Source: Siderastrea siderea
Taxonomy: Eukaryota; Cnidaria; Anthozoa; Scleractinia; Rhizangiidae
DNA length: 64,000 nucleotides
Assembly: GCA_964030785.1 (NCBI GenBank)
Contig: OZ034975.1
Location: 41,147,069-41,211,068 of the forward strand
Reading direction: 5' to 3'
Position numbers and translations under genes: made by a program. Shown here in pieces: positions 22,186-36,500 of the stretch. The notes beneath the pieces are model-generated. The model worked only from the letters and a program-made list of their open reading frames with translations, did no database searches and was not told the origin of the DNA. Position 1 is the first letter of the stretch; each line of letters starts with the position of its first letter.

Positions 22186-25100
22186 GTAAGTGTAGAAACT
22201 TACTACAATCGAGTAATATGTCACACCATACACCGTTAATGACTTAAACCCACGAAAATTAGAAGGAGCCTAACTAACCAGTTGAACCGATCGGTCTCGG
22301 TCTATGAGGAAGTCATTTAATAAAAAACGTGATAAACCTACACCAGGCCACTTCCTAGAAATGCCAACAAAAATTTGCCACTTCGCAGACAATAAGGTTT
22401 TGGTTAATCCAAAACGACGGCGATGAAATCGACAGAAAATCCAGATTATACGTGCAATACGAGGAAGCTTTAATAGGCACATCACGCATCGTGTCATTGA
22501 TGCTGCAAATAACGGTCTGCGATAAGTCCTAGTTTCGGCAGAAATCCTTTGTATTCGGAACAGGAACTCGCTTCTACCGATTTCTTTTTATTCTTATGCT
22601 TTTAAGCCTTGTCAATAATCCGAATCCATGATCACAATAGCGGGAGAGCTTTCGTTTCCGGTTGACTTGCCATCTTATATTAAATTGATTGCAATCGAGG
22701 TCCGTTTCACTCATTTGAAACATCATTGGCTGTAAACAAAAAACAAGTACACAGAAAAAGTATATCACAGATTGTGCTTGGTAGTGTTCTCTAGCTCGAT
22801 GTTTTTGTTGATGGCGGCTAGATTGCTTTCCATCAATTTTCTTTTTTCACTAATTTGCAAGTTTATTTGCTTTGCTGTCTGTGCAAGTTTATTTCTGCCG
22901 GAAAAGCTTGGTTGGAAATAGGTTGTCCGCCCCTTATTCCTTTCGATGTTTTTTACCTCTTTTTCTAATGATATATTTCTTTAAAGAAATGCTTACGATT
23001 TTATACACCACGTCAAAAGTGTGAAATCTTAAAGAATTCTTGAACTTTAAAGGGGAAACTATAATGTGTCAAAAATAATGCATTATGTTTGTCTATCAGG
23101 TAATAAATAACGTGCCGAGTCCAGCGGTTTTTACCTCATATCCAAAAGTGAGAATGGAATAATAATTTTATTAAATTCTCAATAAAAAAAGATAAATCGG
23201 CCCAGTCCCCGATTAGTCAAGAAACTTTACCCCTCTTTGTCTATCTCCACCCAGGGTATATAAAATGGGTGCCGGCGACATACTGCTGGGGGTAACCCTA
23301 CGATTGACTAGTATCCCATACGGAAGAAGGGGGCTGGGGTAGCAATACTCTCAGTTGCTACATGCTACAGAAACCGGGTTAAGCTCCGGGCGTGTGGGCC
23401 TCCTTGGCTCGCGTGCGACTTTACTTACCTACATACCAATGTATGGCAATATACCGGCACTGTCCTCAGTGAGAAACGGAGCGAGCACTTCAGGGAATGG
23501 GAAAGTGATTGGCTTTATTACCAGGCAACAGATGATCAGATTATTAGGCGGAGGACGCACGTCACGCCGACTTGAAAGTGGACGTTTTTCATTTTCGTCG
23601 TCGTCGTGTCCGTCAGTTACTTAGTCTTCTCAAACTCAATAATAATTCATAAAGAGAAAACAAAGAAAATCATTGCCGTGGCGGTGGTTTGGATACTGGA
23701 TTTTAATTAGCATAAAATTTTGCAAGCTTTTGGTTGAATTTCTCCAAGAATTATGAATGGTTTGAGAAGCCATATCAAAACCTCGAAAGAGTGTTTCATC
23801 AAGTATCCAAACTCCTCGAAGTCGGAAAAAAAAAAACTCGGCTGCGCCTCGTTTTTTCAACCCACTTCTCGGGGTTTGGATTTCTCGTGTTTGATATATT
23901 ACTTCTTGAGTTCGCGTGGCCTTTTGAACAATGGCCTTGATGTCATAATGACGTAAACACATAGATTTTATTAGGTTGGAAATCCAATCTATCAAATACT
24001 GGTCATACTAATGAGTAAACAATCATGACCTTTACTGAAGATCGTTTTAAGTTGAATTTAATTTTCCATCTAAGATCGCGGAAAACTTCAGGATAGTATT
24101 GACAAAATACATTAGAATCGCTGCAGACGTGTTTATAAAACGTGTTTTTAAAGGGAATACGGTGACAGGTCGTGACAGTGCGCCTTATCGGACGTCCATG
24201 ATCTAATAGGTGGGTTCATACTAGCGGAATAAGTAGACCTTAAGTATGGCCGGAGCTCAAGTACACTTGAGATCTTGCATGTTTACTTACCATGATAAGC
24301 GTTCACATTAGAATTCAAAGTATGCTTTCAAGGTAATCGGGTTGTCAATCAAGTTTAGCAGCAAATTTTCCACTTGTATTCATGCGACCTCGAAACCTTC
24401 AAATTGCTTGCCTTTTATCACGGCTCACAATTATTTTACTGCAATGTCAGAGAACTTTGCTTTTCTAACTTTATCACTTTCACGTTATGGAGGAAGAATT
24501 TAGAATTAGGCGGAGAAACAGGCAAATGTTGTTGCTGATGATTATGACCCATATGAATCAACAAAACGCTCAACGGAGACGAAGAGCTTGGGTTTGGCCT
24601 CGTCCACAGAACTGGCTTCGATACTTAATAGCAAGTCCAGGGCTTAATTTTATTTGAAAGGAACATTTCAGAGTCGCCCGAGAAACATTTAAATACTTAT
24701 GTGACCTTGTAAGAGTAAACTTACAAAAACAGCACACGAGAGCGTGTTTGATTGACGTGGGTTTCCGGAATGTGTTTTGATAGAGCATAAGTAGGCTCGT
24801 AAGGATGGTCTGAACCAGACTTGAGAGTATACTTCGGCTCCTTTGAAGGAAGTGTGTTACCATGACCACAAAGTGGGCTACTTGAGCTGAAATTAAACCC
24901 GTTCACATCTGAAGTAAAGCTCAAGTGTACTTAAGGTCTACTTACTACCCTAGTATGAACCCACCTAATATGTTTACATGCATTTAACTCCTTACATACC
25001 GGAAGAGCAAATTGTCCATAACAGGTCACCGGAAACCACGAACTACTAAAGTTCATTAAATACAGGAACTGCTAATTGTGCAAAGCAGGTCAGCGAAGGC

Positions 25101-28100
25101 CAATGCTAAAAGTCTGTTTTACGTTTCTGTTTGAAGTAGTGCTGGTTAGGAAAAAATAAACGGTAGAAAGGAGTCTAATTTAATTCCTTTTTGGGGGGCT
25201 TTGTGCGTATCCAACTTAAGTAAAGGTAAGCGTTGAAATGTTTATTCCGCTGTTTTTGAGGACATTTCGTTGATAAGGGGCAGCGTTTACAAAGCTTAAT
25301 GATTACTTGGGAATGGTCAGCGTTTGTCAGTATTGGTGCACTAAAATAGTTTTGTATCTGGCGCTGTTTTCACTTCTCGATAACAAGTTTTTGGGGTATT
25401 TCTGAGAATGTAGCGAAAGCTTGCAGAGGGGAGAGTGTAAAACAAAAAAGTTCTGTGGGTAGTATGGATAATTTGCAAACTAAAGCCGTAGAAGTAATGC
25501 ATTGAGATCAATTTTTAATAGGTTGTCTAATATGTAGAACTTTGTTGGTTTGCATTGAAATTGATGTAGCGAAAGCTAGCAGAGGGGAGAGTGTAAGACA
25601 AAGTTCTGTGGGTAAGATGCAGAATTTCCTAAATAAAGCAGTAGAAGTAATGCATTGAGATCAATTTTTAAAAGGTTGCCTAAATATGTAGCACTTTGTC
25701 GGTTTGCATGGAAATTAAATAGTAGAGAAAACAGAGGGGTTTCTCACATCAAGTATGTGATTGTTGATAAGAGATAAAAGTTTCCTTTGTTACTGTGTCT
25801 CAGGTAGTGGTGGTTAACAAAAAAATAGCGCTAGAAAGAACTGTATTTACTCTTCTTTTTTGCTGCGTATGCAATTTAGAATTTGCGGTGTTAGGATGGG
25901 ATAAGAAAATATGTGATGTTTGTATGATCTCGGCTATGGAGGTCAGGAAATTGGATTGACAGAAGGGGTTGCATGCACGTGGTTCGGATTATATTAAGTT
26001 AGTTGCGAGATGATGACATTCGTTACAGACAGGAACTGCTAATTGTGCAAAGCAGGTCAGCGAAGGCCAATGTTAAAAGTCTGTTTTACTTTTCTCTTTG
26101 AAGTAGTGCTGGTTAGGTAAAAATGAACGGTAGAAAGGAGTCTAATTTCCGTTTTTTGAGTTTTGCGGCGGGGGAGGGGGGGTTTTGAAGGTGAGAGGCT
26201 TTCCGCCGCCTGTAAATTCTTCAGAATTTCTTGTTAACAATAAATAGCTTTCAAGGGCTCAATTTAACCGAAAACAGGCCAAGTTAAAATGCTTGTTAGC
26301 TATATATTTAACAATTATCCTGCGAAATCGCGCGGAATATCTCCTGGTACTTAGCCGACGAGGCCGTGGGCCGAGTTGGCTAAATCAGGGGATATTCCGC
26401 AAGATTGAGCAGGATAATTGTTTTATTATTCAACAAATTCTCATCGACTACCATTTTCAGAACGAGAAAAACTATGGTTCTATAATGAAAACGCTAAAAG
26501 CTAGCAACACGTAATAAAAATCAAAACAGAACTTCAAGAAATCGAAGTTTACTACCGTTCACTTAAAACGATCTTCTGTCATTTGGAAATGACAACACAA
26601 AGTAAAAAAAAATATTGCTTTCTTAACGAGAATAAGTCCTCTTCCTGTGAATAAAATCTTTTCAACTTTACAACTTTGAATAAAATCTTTTCAACTTTAC
26701 AACTTTCCGTGAGCAAGTCTGCTGCTTCGTTCGTAATAGCATTTTCTTGGTTGAGTTCTCACTATGAAAATTCCAAGTCAACCTCTGGATAGCTTTGTGA
26801 GCTGAAGCAAATACTTGTTGATTTTTTGAGAGCGTTTAAGAGGGGATGTCCACTAACATCATCATCAATAACATTATTGGAAACTAGAAAAATGTCTTAA
26901 GTGCGGATCGGCTTTAAGTAAATGTTCAAAAACTGATAACTTTCGTTAAAAAAAAAAAGAAAAAAAGGAAAATACCAGATTTAACACGCAGTAGTTGTAG
27001 AGCGCCATTGTAAAAGGATAGGTTCTTTAGAGTTCTCGCAGTCAGGACCCTTGTCACCGAGTACAATAGCCAATCAAACCATTATCTACCTTGGCTGCGA
27101 ATAGAGGTCACTTATTCTTTTCAGAAACTAGTTGCAGGCGTTTGCGCCTCTTACAAGCGATATGAACAAGCAGTTGCTGTTCCAGTTGCAAAAAAAGACT
27201 TTTCGGGTCACACTTGCAGTCTTGGAATCAGCGATATCCACACAGAAGTTGAGCGTCGTTGATTTTCTTTCAACACGCGCAATAGTATTTTTAATTAGTA
27301 TTCTTAACATGGACCATTTGCCCAGCTCATCGATCTTGTCTGGGAATAGCGCAGATGGAACTAATCGACGTTGGTCATGTTGAGTTCTACCAGGGCTGTC
27401 TAAGAATGCCTCGAACGGGAAAGTGAGAAAAGCAGACCGTGGAATTGGCAAGTCGGAGTCCAAAGCTATTTTGCAACACATCGGTGTCGTCCTTCCAGTG
27501 GATTCTGGTAAGGACACTTTTTTCTCATACCCACTTTCGTACATTCCTCGCTGTGATGGCAAACGTCATTAAGCAGATTAACACTACCATACCAGCCCTG
27601 AAGACAGTCAGCTTCCGGCAAGACAGCACTGGCTGCTACCACTGCAGGGCCTGCAAGGGACACTATAGTTTGCGCAGGAGTACTAGGAGCAAAGCTTGGT
27701 GTGGTGTTCAAACTCCTGGCACCCTTCCCTCCCCATGGAGGGAGGGGAGCCTGCAACCGCAAGGCCGGCGGAGACTAAGTCGGATACATTTATCCTCCTA
27801 AGATCCCGGTGGAGAACCATCCTTAAGTGTCATCCGCTGCGAGTCCATTGCAAGCCCTTTAGTTGCCACTTGGAAGATCGATGGTGTGAGCATGCTCTCG
27901 AATATACAGGAGGAATCCGTCCGTGTATGAAGAGCATATGGCGTGGGACCTCTAAGACCAATATCTATGCTGAAATCTAAGGCCCTGTCATCTGATGGTC
28001 GACCGTCCATAGCAGTGCTCTAAGCGAAACCGAGCTCGTTCTCCTCAACCGTAAGAAGGCGGAGAAATATCGCACAAACAACTGTCACCTGACAAACAAG

Positions 28101-31100
28101 GGAGCTAGTTTTTAGAGAAACTGTGGTTCTGCATCGGTGGAGAAGCAAAACATAAAACTTTGTATTTATCAACTGAGTTGATAAGGTAAATTGAGCCACC
28201 GTGAAGAGATTGAAAGCTGACGTTTCGAGCGTTAGCCATTCGTTACAAGGATGGTTCTCCACCTTCGTCATCTGCACTGCTCAGAAGATCAGGCGGAAAG
28301 CGACAAAGAGCCTTGAAAATTTTTCCTTCTTGTCATGATGAGTTTCAACATGAGTTGAGTTTCAAACTCAACCTAATTTTGAGCTTCATGTATAAAAGTG
28401 TAAACCGCTAGGTTTGCCATAAAATGGTTTCACAAACTTATAAAGAACGAAAAGGACGGTTCCGGCACTCCTGGCCACACCCCTGGTTTGGGCTTGAGTA
28501 AACTCAACATACATTTTTACATTCTTACTCCTGTCTTGACCAATTTTTGAAGACCAATGCATAGAGACCAAATAATAATTTCTTTTTCAAAGCCCTAGTA
28601 ACAGGCAAGGTTTTGGCAAGGATTCACTGCCTCTAATGATACTGACAACTACATAAATACCGTAAACTGCCACTTATAAGCCCAACCACTTACAAGCCCC
28701 CCCGGTTATAGGCCATCTACCTGTAAACAGAAAAATACATCCGGTTATAAGCTCCCCCGGATATAAGTCGCCTCTAATTTTCCCTGTTTCCTTAATATTA
28801 AGCACTCTCACAGAAAACCGCGAAGATGAACTCTGAGCTTCTGTTTTGTTACGTTCCGGTTACGTTCGTGTTGTTACAGTTTCGTTTTTGTTGTTAAAAT
28901 AGAAATGAATTCGATTTACTATGACGTTTCAAAGGTTAATTAAAAACTGGTAAATTAAAAACGTAATTCGATCAACACTGCTGTGGCTCATTTCGAAACT
29001 TATAAGTCCCCCCACGGATATAAGCCCCTCCGTTTATAAGCCCACCCAAAACCCCTTACAAAGTTGTATAAGCCCAGGGCTTATAAGCCGCAGTTGACGG
29101 TAATCGGTCCTTGGGTCCACAGGTTTTCAAAGTTCTCATTGCCTTGTTTTTGGTTGTTTTTTTTTTTTGGCTTGTTTGTTTGTTTCCTGTGCATTTTCCC
29201 CTCCAAGGTCAAACCCGACGTCAGGTAAAATCAAGTGCATGACATTTTGTTGCGTGACTCAAACTAAACAGGCTTGTAAGCGTTCGGCAAGAAATTATCG
29301 TTTCGAAATTTTGCAACGAATACAGGTCAAGAAAAGACGTCTTATAGGAGAAAACTGTTTTGAAGTTCAAATAAGGCAAAATCATTTTATTCCTGAAGGT
29401 TCTTGATTTTAACAAAAGGAGGCACGATGGAAATAGGTCATTTGGGTTGATTGCCAATACGCGATGCTTCAGTGATGTTGTTGACCTCGGACGCCAAGAT
29501 GGTTATTATGAAAGAGTACGAACAGAACCTGATATTTAGACAATACTATATTCAGGTGAGCTAGACATTACCTTTCCGCTGTGGATTACAACCGAATACC
29601 AACCAAAATAGAAGAAATGTCCACATTTTCGGTTATTTGGTCGGAAGTATGTGCCAATTGTTGACGTGTTAATGTTGTAATTATCGGGATTTTGAGAGCG
29701 CTTGTACTCGGCGCTGTTAAAAAGCCCGAAACTAATTTTTAAACCTGGTTTAAGAACGGCATTTCCTCTTTCAAGAATTCTGAATTTCAAGTGATTCGGT
29801 GTTTCACCGGGGAGGGAAACGTTTTCTTGGAAAACTGTGCCAAATTGAGAATTCAAAGCAAGCGAATTTTAGTGGTTTTCAGCAGCCTGCCATGACCTTG
29901 AAAATTAATCCACAAAAGAATAATTTGACTCAAATTACTTGTAAACTCTTCAACAGCAAATTTCTAAGCTCAAAACAGGATTTTTTTCATGACGCGAATT
30001 AAACAGAGCGAAGTTTACGAGAAGGTATGATTCGCGTTTATTCGGGGTGTTTGTAGAGACACGTAGTGCAGTAACCGTTTTTTTTTATTTTGTGGAGGTT
30101 TAAAAATAGTTTCTCAACAAAAAAAGGCCACCACGTTTCTAGAGCTACCATAAGGTATCTCTGGACGAAGAACAGGGAAAATTTTTTTTCATCATGTGCC
30201 ACATATTTTCGATTTCGCTCGGTCTTAGTGGACATTGCCTCTGGAAAGTTTCTTCCAGGGAGTTACAATTTCCCGAGAACACTGCTAAAACTACCTCTCT
30301 TTTCAAAATGGCCGCCAAACAAGCAATGAAAGAAAATCTGCAGTGCACTTCCAAATATGGTCATTTACGTATATCGCAGGATATCTGTCATGTATGGATG
30401 ACAGATATTGAGGGCTTCCTTACCATATATGGGCATAGTGACAATTTGTTGAATAATAAACGTTGTTATCGCTTCGGAGCCCTTACCAGGCAATAAGCTG
30501 AACGTTACAACAGTCATCCGATAAATGGGGAGAATTTTTTACCGTAAAACGTCAATGGATAGCAAAGCGTCAATTTAGGGTCAAATGAATGAAATCATAA
30601 TTGCCAGTCAGCAAATGAGGTGGCTTTTCTTACTTTTATGTTAAACCTTACAATTTGGTCTGAATGTGTTCAGCCTTGAGGATTACGCAGCACCCAGAAG
30701 AAGAATGAATAGCATCTCACAATCCTTTGCGTTTGCAACTATATTATCAAATTCTGAAGTGACGTCATCAGTCTCTCGAGGGATCGATGGAATGAGTTTC
30801 ACTCAAATGGCGGCAGCTTCGTTTGTAACGTGTTACAACGCAAAATACTCTGTTTCGTAATAATGCGCCTGGTCTAGTACTACGCGTATCAATGGAAGAA
30901 TTTAGTGTTCACCTGAAAGGTTTTGCCTGTGCCGCACTTTATTGCAAGGAAATTCGCTAGAGTTTACTCGCAAGTTTGCCCAAATGAAGGGTAAAACTGT
31001 CGAAGTACATCGATGATCGCTCAGTTGAAGAACATTTCGTCGGTTTGTGCAATACTATACTTGATTCAAATAAATCACCGTTGCGACGAATTCTTCCTCG

Positions 31101-33500
31101 AGTAGTTTTTAAATGCACAGGACAATGGACAATTAACTGGAACAATAATTTGCGATGTCGAAGTTTTCTCAAACTACTTCGACCATTTCAAGGAGAGACA
31201 GTAGTAGTGATATCTGTCACCCAGTCGACCATACTCAAGGAGAAAGTAACTGCTAATAACTAGTAATCTTCATGGCTTTTAACAAAACAAAAACGATTAA
31301 CTCGCACCTTGCTAGTAAAGAAAGAGTGCAATTAAACTCTTTTAACCTGCTAATTACTCTATTACATTTGTCGCGGAATCGCCATGTGAGTCAAAACGTG
31401 ATACTCGAAATTGCAGGGATTTGGACCATTTTCGAACCTTCAGAAATTTGAAACTGTCGGGTCACTAAGGGTCACTATGGTGCAAAGTTGTCCAAATACC
31501 TTTTAATTATTCATATTTGAACTGTTTTTGTAATTTACTCAAGCATAAAGGGACTTATAGTTAACTTCGTGCAACTCATTGAAGCGGTGGTCACGGATGG
31601 CCTGAGTCATTGTTATTCAAATTATCTAAAAAACCTATTTCTAGGGTAATAAATTCAAAAGAAACAAGAAAAGCCCCAGGGGCATGCCCCACCGATGTTC
31701 CCCCTCCGCTCGGGGTGTAAAAGATATTATGGTCACTCAAGATACAAGCTCTAGCCAATGTATCAATGGAGCGAACGACGCAATGAGTATATTGTTTGGC
31801 CGAGGAAAAACCGGAGGTCTGGGGCAAGTGACCACGAAAAAACCAAGAAAAAGCCCCAGGGGCATTAACCCACCGTTGTTCTCTCTCCCCTCGTTCCTTC
31901 GACGGAAGAAACTCCCACACTACTCTCTTCGATTTCAATGCAACGGTCAGCGGATGGATATATATGACGTACCTAGCCTGCGTGCTTGGCCTCGTAGCTC
32001 AGTTGGTAGAGCGGCGGCGATCTAATCTGGAGGTCTTGGGTTCAAATCCCGCCGGGATCAGAGATTTTTCTTTGATCCTGGTTCTCATTTCTAATTTCTT
32101 CTTTAAGGGCCTGTGGCCGGGGGAAATTATGGAGGCAGTATTGCTCACTTCTTGGCACTCATACATACATCTTAATTACTACCTGTAAGTTCATAGCGAT
32201 CGCGAGTTCATGCCAGCTTTCAAATTAAAGCTCGCTAGCACATTCATCCTTACTCTCGTCGAAGAGAAGTTAACTCCATTGAATTCCTTGTAGTTTTCTA
32301 CACAAATTTCCCTAAAGATTTTGGCGAGGAAAAGAAAAACTGCCATGAGATGTTTGTATTTCAATGTTGAATAATGTTTGTTTACCAGGCTCGGATTGAG
32401 TAACCCGATCGAATCGGTGCCTTTCAAAGCTTGTTGGCATCTTTGTCCGTGCTCTTGTCGAAGAGATTTTTAGGCAATTGTATCCCTAGTAATTTTCTAC
32501 ACCGTCTTTCATGAAGATCTTAGCGAATCGATCCTAAGCGACTGCAACACATATTTGTTTGGCCGAGGGAGGTCTGGGGCAAGTGGCCACCAGAAAAATG
32601 GGTATTACTAGACCTCGTCCTGACGGCGGGGTAACAACACCTACCCTATTCTCACTCAATTTCGCGAGTATTAAATTTCGCGAAAAATCAAGAGCCATGT
32701 TTCGCGATTATTAAATTTTGCGATTTTGAGAGGAAATTAGAATTGGAGTGTATAAATTTCGCGATTTTTCCCTATTTTTCAATATGTAGCTTTGACCTCA
32801 GAACTGTTGCAACATATTTAATATGACTGTCATCGTAAACAATAGCAAACAAAACAAGCTAAACATAACAACGCATAAGGTATTCCATAGTCTAAATAAC
32901 CGATAGCAGCAGAGGACAGTTCGGACAGCGAGAGTCTGCTGGACAAAATCAAACAAAAAACTCCTAAACATGAAGCTGGTAATAGAGTAACAGCTCGAAT
33001 TTCATTATTTTATTGATGTTATATAGCATTAAATTTCGCGATTTTATCTTAGCGTGTCCTTTATTTCGCGAACGTTAAATTCGCCATTTTTTTCAAATCG
33101 CGAAAATCGCGAAATTTAGTACTTGCGAAATTAAGTGAGAATAAAGTATTTCATGATGGAAGTTGTAAGTGTGTGTTTTGAAGTGTGCTATCCTCAGCGA
33201 AACGCTTTGTCTGTGAAAAAATCCAAAGCGAAAACAGGAAAAATCCGCCATGCGTCACAAGACATCCGCCATCTTCATGAAATTCCATGAGGCAAAGGAT
33301 TGTGGGATACTATTCGTTTTTCTTCTACGTAGCACCCATATTTTAATAACAAAGTCACATTCGAGGTGGCCTCTCTCACAAGCCCGTTTGTTTCTTGATG
33401 TCTCCTCGCCGAAAGCAGAGCTGTAAATTTCTTGCAAATATTTCGATAAGCCAAATAAATGATGATGAGGAGGATGAGGATGATGATGAGGATGATGATG

Positions 33501-33534
<34 letters not shown>

Positions 33535-36500
33535 CGACGAAGAATCCAGTGATTGGAAATTCAGCTTCCACCGTTCTACGTTTGCTCTTAGTGATGGTTT
33601 TAGGGTATTTCACTTCAAAGCATTGTTATTAATGGCAAAGAACACCACCACCCCTAAATGCAGTTACACTGTTGATGGTCAGTTGACATTGCCAAATTTA
33701 GTAACTTGACTACAATTGTTAGGAATTCTGAAACTTTCAGCACCCATTAAACTGGCTCCTAAGCAAAACTAAAAGCGAGAGGATGTGCAAGATGCTGTCG
33801 GCGCAACTTTAAACACCATTTTACTGCCTAGTTATTGTTTAGAGAAACTTAATCGATTGACCTTGCCCTGGCGTCACATTTCCAGAGTCTCCTTCCTAGC
33901 TTAAAATATATCATTTTCTTTCTAGGATCTTTTAGACCACGATTTACGTCAAAGCCTTCCGACCCATCGTTCGCGCTGGAAGGGCAGAACATCACTCTTG
34001 TGTGGAACTACACTCTTTTTGATCGTGTTCTCTTTGCCCAGTTTTACAATGTTACAGGAGGCGGAAGTATACTGATTGCAAGATCATCTGGAGGGAGCAC
34101 AACTGTGGAGACCAGTTTCCAAAAACGATTTAGAGCACACATATCAGGCACCCAAGCAAGGCTAACAATTCTCAAAGTGCAAACATCAGACCAAGGAAAA
34201 TATGGTGTATATATATATGACGACTTCTTTCTTGATATACTCACACACATGGTGGAATTAATTGTACAGTGTAAGTAATACCCGACAAGAAATGCACCCG
34301 ATTTAATTATTGATTGAATTCGGTGAACATCGTACCCTCGAAATTTTACCACCAAAGATTGTGGGAAAATAACAAACTCTTTCCTATTTTTTAGCACCAG
34401 CAAAGTTTGTTAATGTTAGCTGTGAACAAACAGTGCAAGAAGGCTTAGACCTGCAGCTGTATTGTGAAGCATCTGGTAAACCAGCACCAAACATCACCTG
34501 GACCAGAGTGTTTGATAATGGAAGTGAGAGGAAAGTACTGCACAGGGCAACCACTTGGAAAATTCTAAACATTAACCGAACGGATGCTGGTACATTCCGC
34601 TGCATAGCTAACAATGGAGCCGGAAATCCAGCTAGTCAGGCGATTGAAGTGAATGTCTTATGTAAGTACTCCAATTAAAGTGTAGTAAATTAGAAATGAA
34701 TATTTTTATACAGAAGGGAATTCATAGATCTATACGTTTTCATACAGATCACAGATCAGAATTTTAATTAACTGCTCGTAAACATGAATCGCCAGATCTG
34801 GAAAGTCTTGGGATGTAAACAGGAATGGATTCACAAGCCTGTGAAACTCAAAACGCCACTGAAGCGCAGTAATAAAATAACAACTCTGTATAATGTTTCT
34901 ATAACGCTCCTTAAATATATATTTTCTTAATAATGGAAACTGAATTAACAGAGTAGCCTTGGGAAGCTGCCCTCAGTGGAAACAGAGGGTCAGTTACATG
35001 CCAATAGTTCATCAACCGTTAAAGTTGATTTCTAGTCCTCGCTGCGCAGGCTCAACGGTTTGTTTTGGTTTTTTGTTTTGAAAAACTACTTACGCCATTT
35101 ACGACTTTATGAAATGTACCAATTCGTGACATCTTACATAAAGTGAAATTACAATTTTTGTCTCCCGCCATCAAGGATGTGAGCTTTACTCTCGGTGAAA
35201 TTGAAGAAAGAGACATTGAGGTGCCCTCGCGGCCAGGACAAGATAACATCTTGGTGTGTACATGTACTAGGTTTTGTTTAAGAGAAGCAGGAAGAAATGC
35301 CTGTCGGTGTCGTAGTACTCAACAGTTCCAATCGAGCACGAGGAGCCGCAAGCTTGTGCATGAACACACGGTGTGTGTTGCAGGAAGATTCTTCCGAAAA
35401 TGACGAGGTATTTCAGCTACTTTATTTTTCCCACGTGGAAAAATCTTCGTACAGCTCCAAACATGCACTCTATTTCATAAATTATCTGTGGTTTTTCCTT
35501 ACATTCCATCATGTGAGGCTCACAAACAATTCGGGGCTGAGCCTGCGCAGTACGGACTGGAAATCAGCTTTAAGGGAGCAACATAGAAAAAGAAACCACT
35601 CGACAGATATAATTCTTCGGAAACATTTTTCCATTTTCCATCCAGATCCAGCCAAAATTCTTAGACGGCCGCAAAATAGCACCACTGAGGCTGGAGGAAA
35701 TTCAGTATTTTTATGTGAGGCAGAGGGAAATCCAACTCCAGCTATAACGTGGACACGTGGAGAAACCGATGACATTGTTGGTTGCGGAAGCAAGTTAGTT
35801 TTCTACTCAGCTCAGCTCTATGATGAAGGATGGTACACCTGCAGTTCAAAAAATAACGTAGGTCCTGAAGACAGGGCGAGTGTCTACCTTGAAGTCACAG
35901 GTAAGAATGATTATCGCCCCCCAAACTTTCTGAACTTGCAATTCCCCCCATATCTGCTTACTGAAATGTTATAAGGGATGCACTGGTTAAGTGTATCGAA
36001 CGAGACTAAGAGGATTGAATACAACTGGAGAACAAAGCATGGCCACAGAAGTCTTTCAAATAGCTTCACTCCAGAGATGGTCCAATCTATGACTTGTTGT
36101 GTTAAAAGTTTGCCTTTAAAAATTATGTATTGTTACTTTTTGACCTTTGTTATGTCCATTTCTTTTTATCTTATCTTGGCCTTTCCTTAGGTGTCATTTT
36201 TACCCAAAGAGCAACAGTATTTAAGGACAAGACCACTTATGTTACACTATTTTTTTGCCAAAGAAGAAACCTTTGCTTTAGTCAGTTTTTTTCACCATTT
36301 CCTGGGATGCAATTTTTCTGCTTTTGTACTTTAGTTCTACGTGTGGTGTAAACAAACGAAGTTGTAATTCCGATCAGTCTTCCTGTGAAGTTATAATTGT
36401 TTATTCACTTTCAAGGAAGAGGGAGCGATACCATGATCAATGTTACAATGAAAATAAGTAACGAGGAATATCATGAAAGCCTTGAGAACCTTGAGGGTGA

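Noticed and set aside
31987..32060. Functional tRNA gene
   Set aside because: Boxes A and B are good, but acceptor and anticodon stems pair poorly and it sits in a repeat cluster; a SINE head is more likely.
33395..33709. Acidic Asp/Glu-rich frame
   Set aside because: It is produced by a (GAT)n microsatellite and has no supporting flanking coding sequence or link to the receptor exons in phase.
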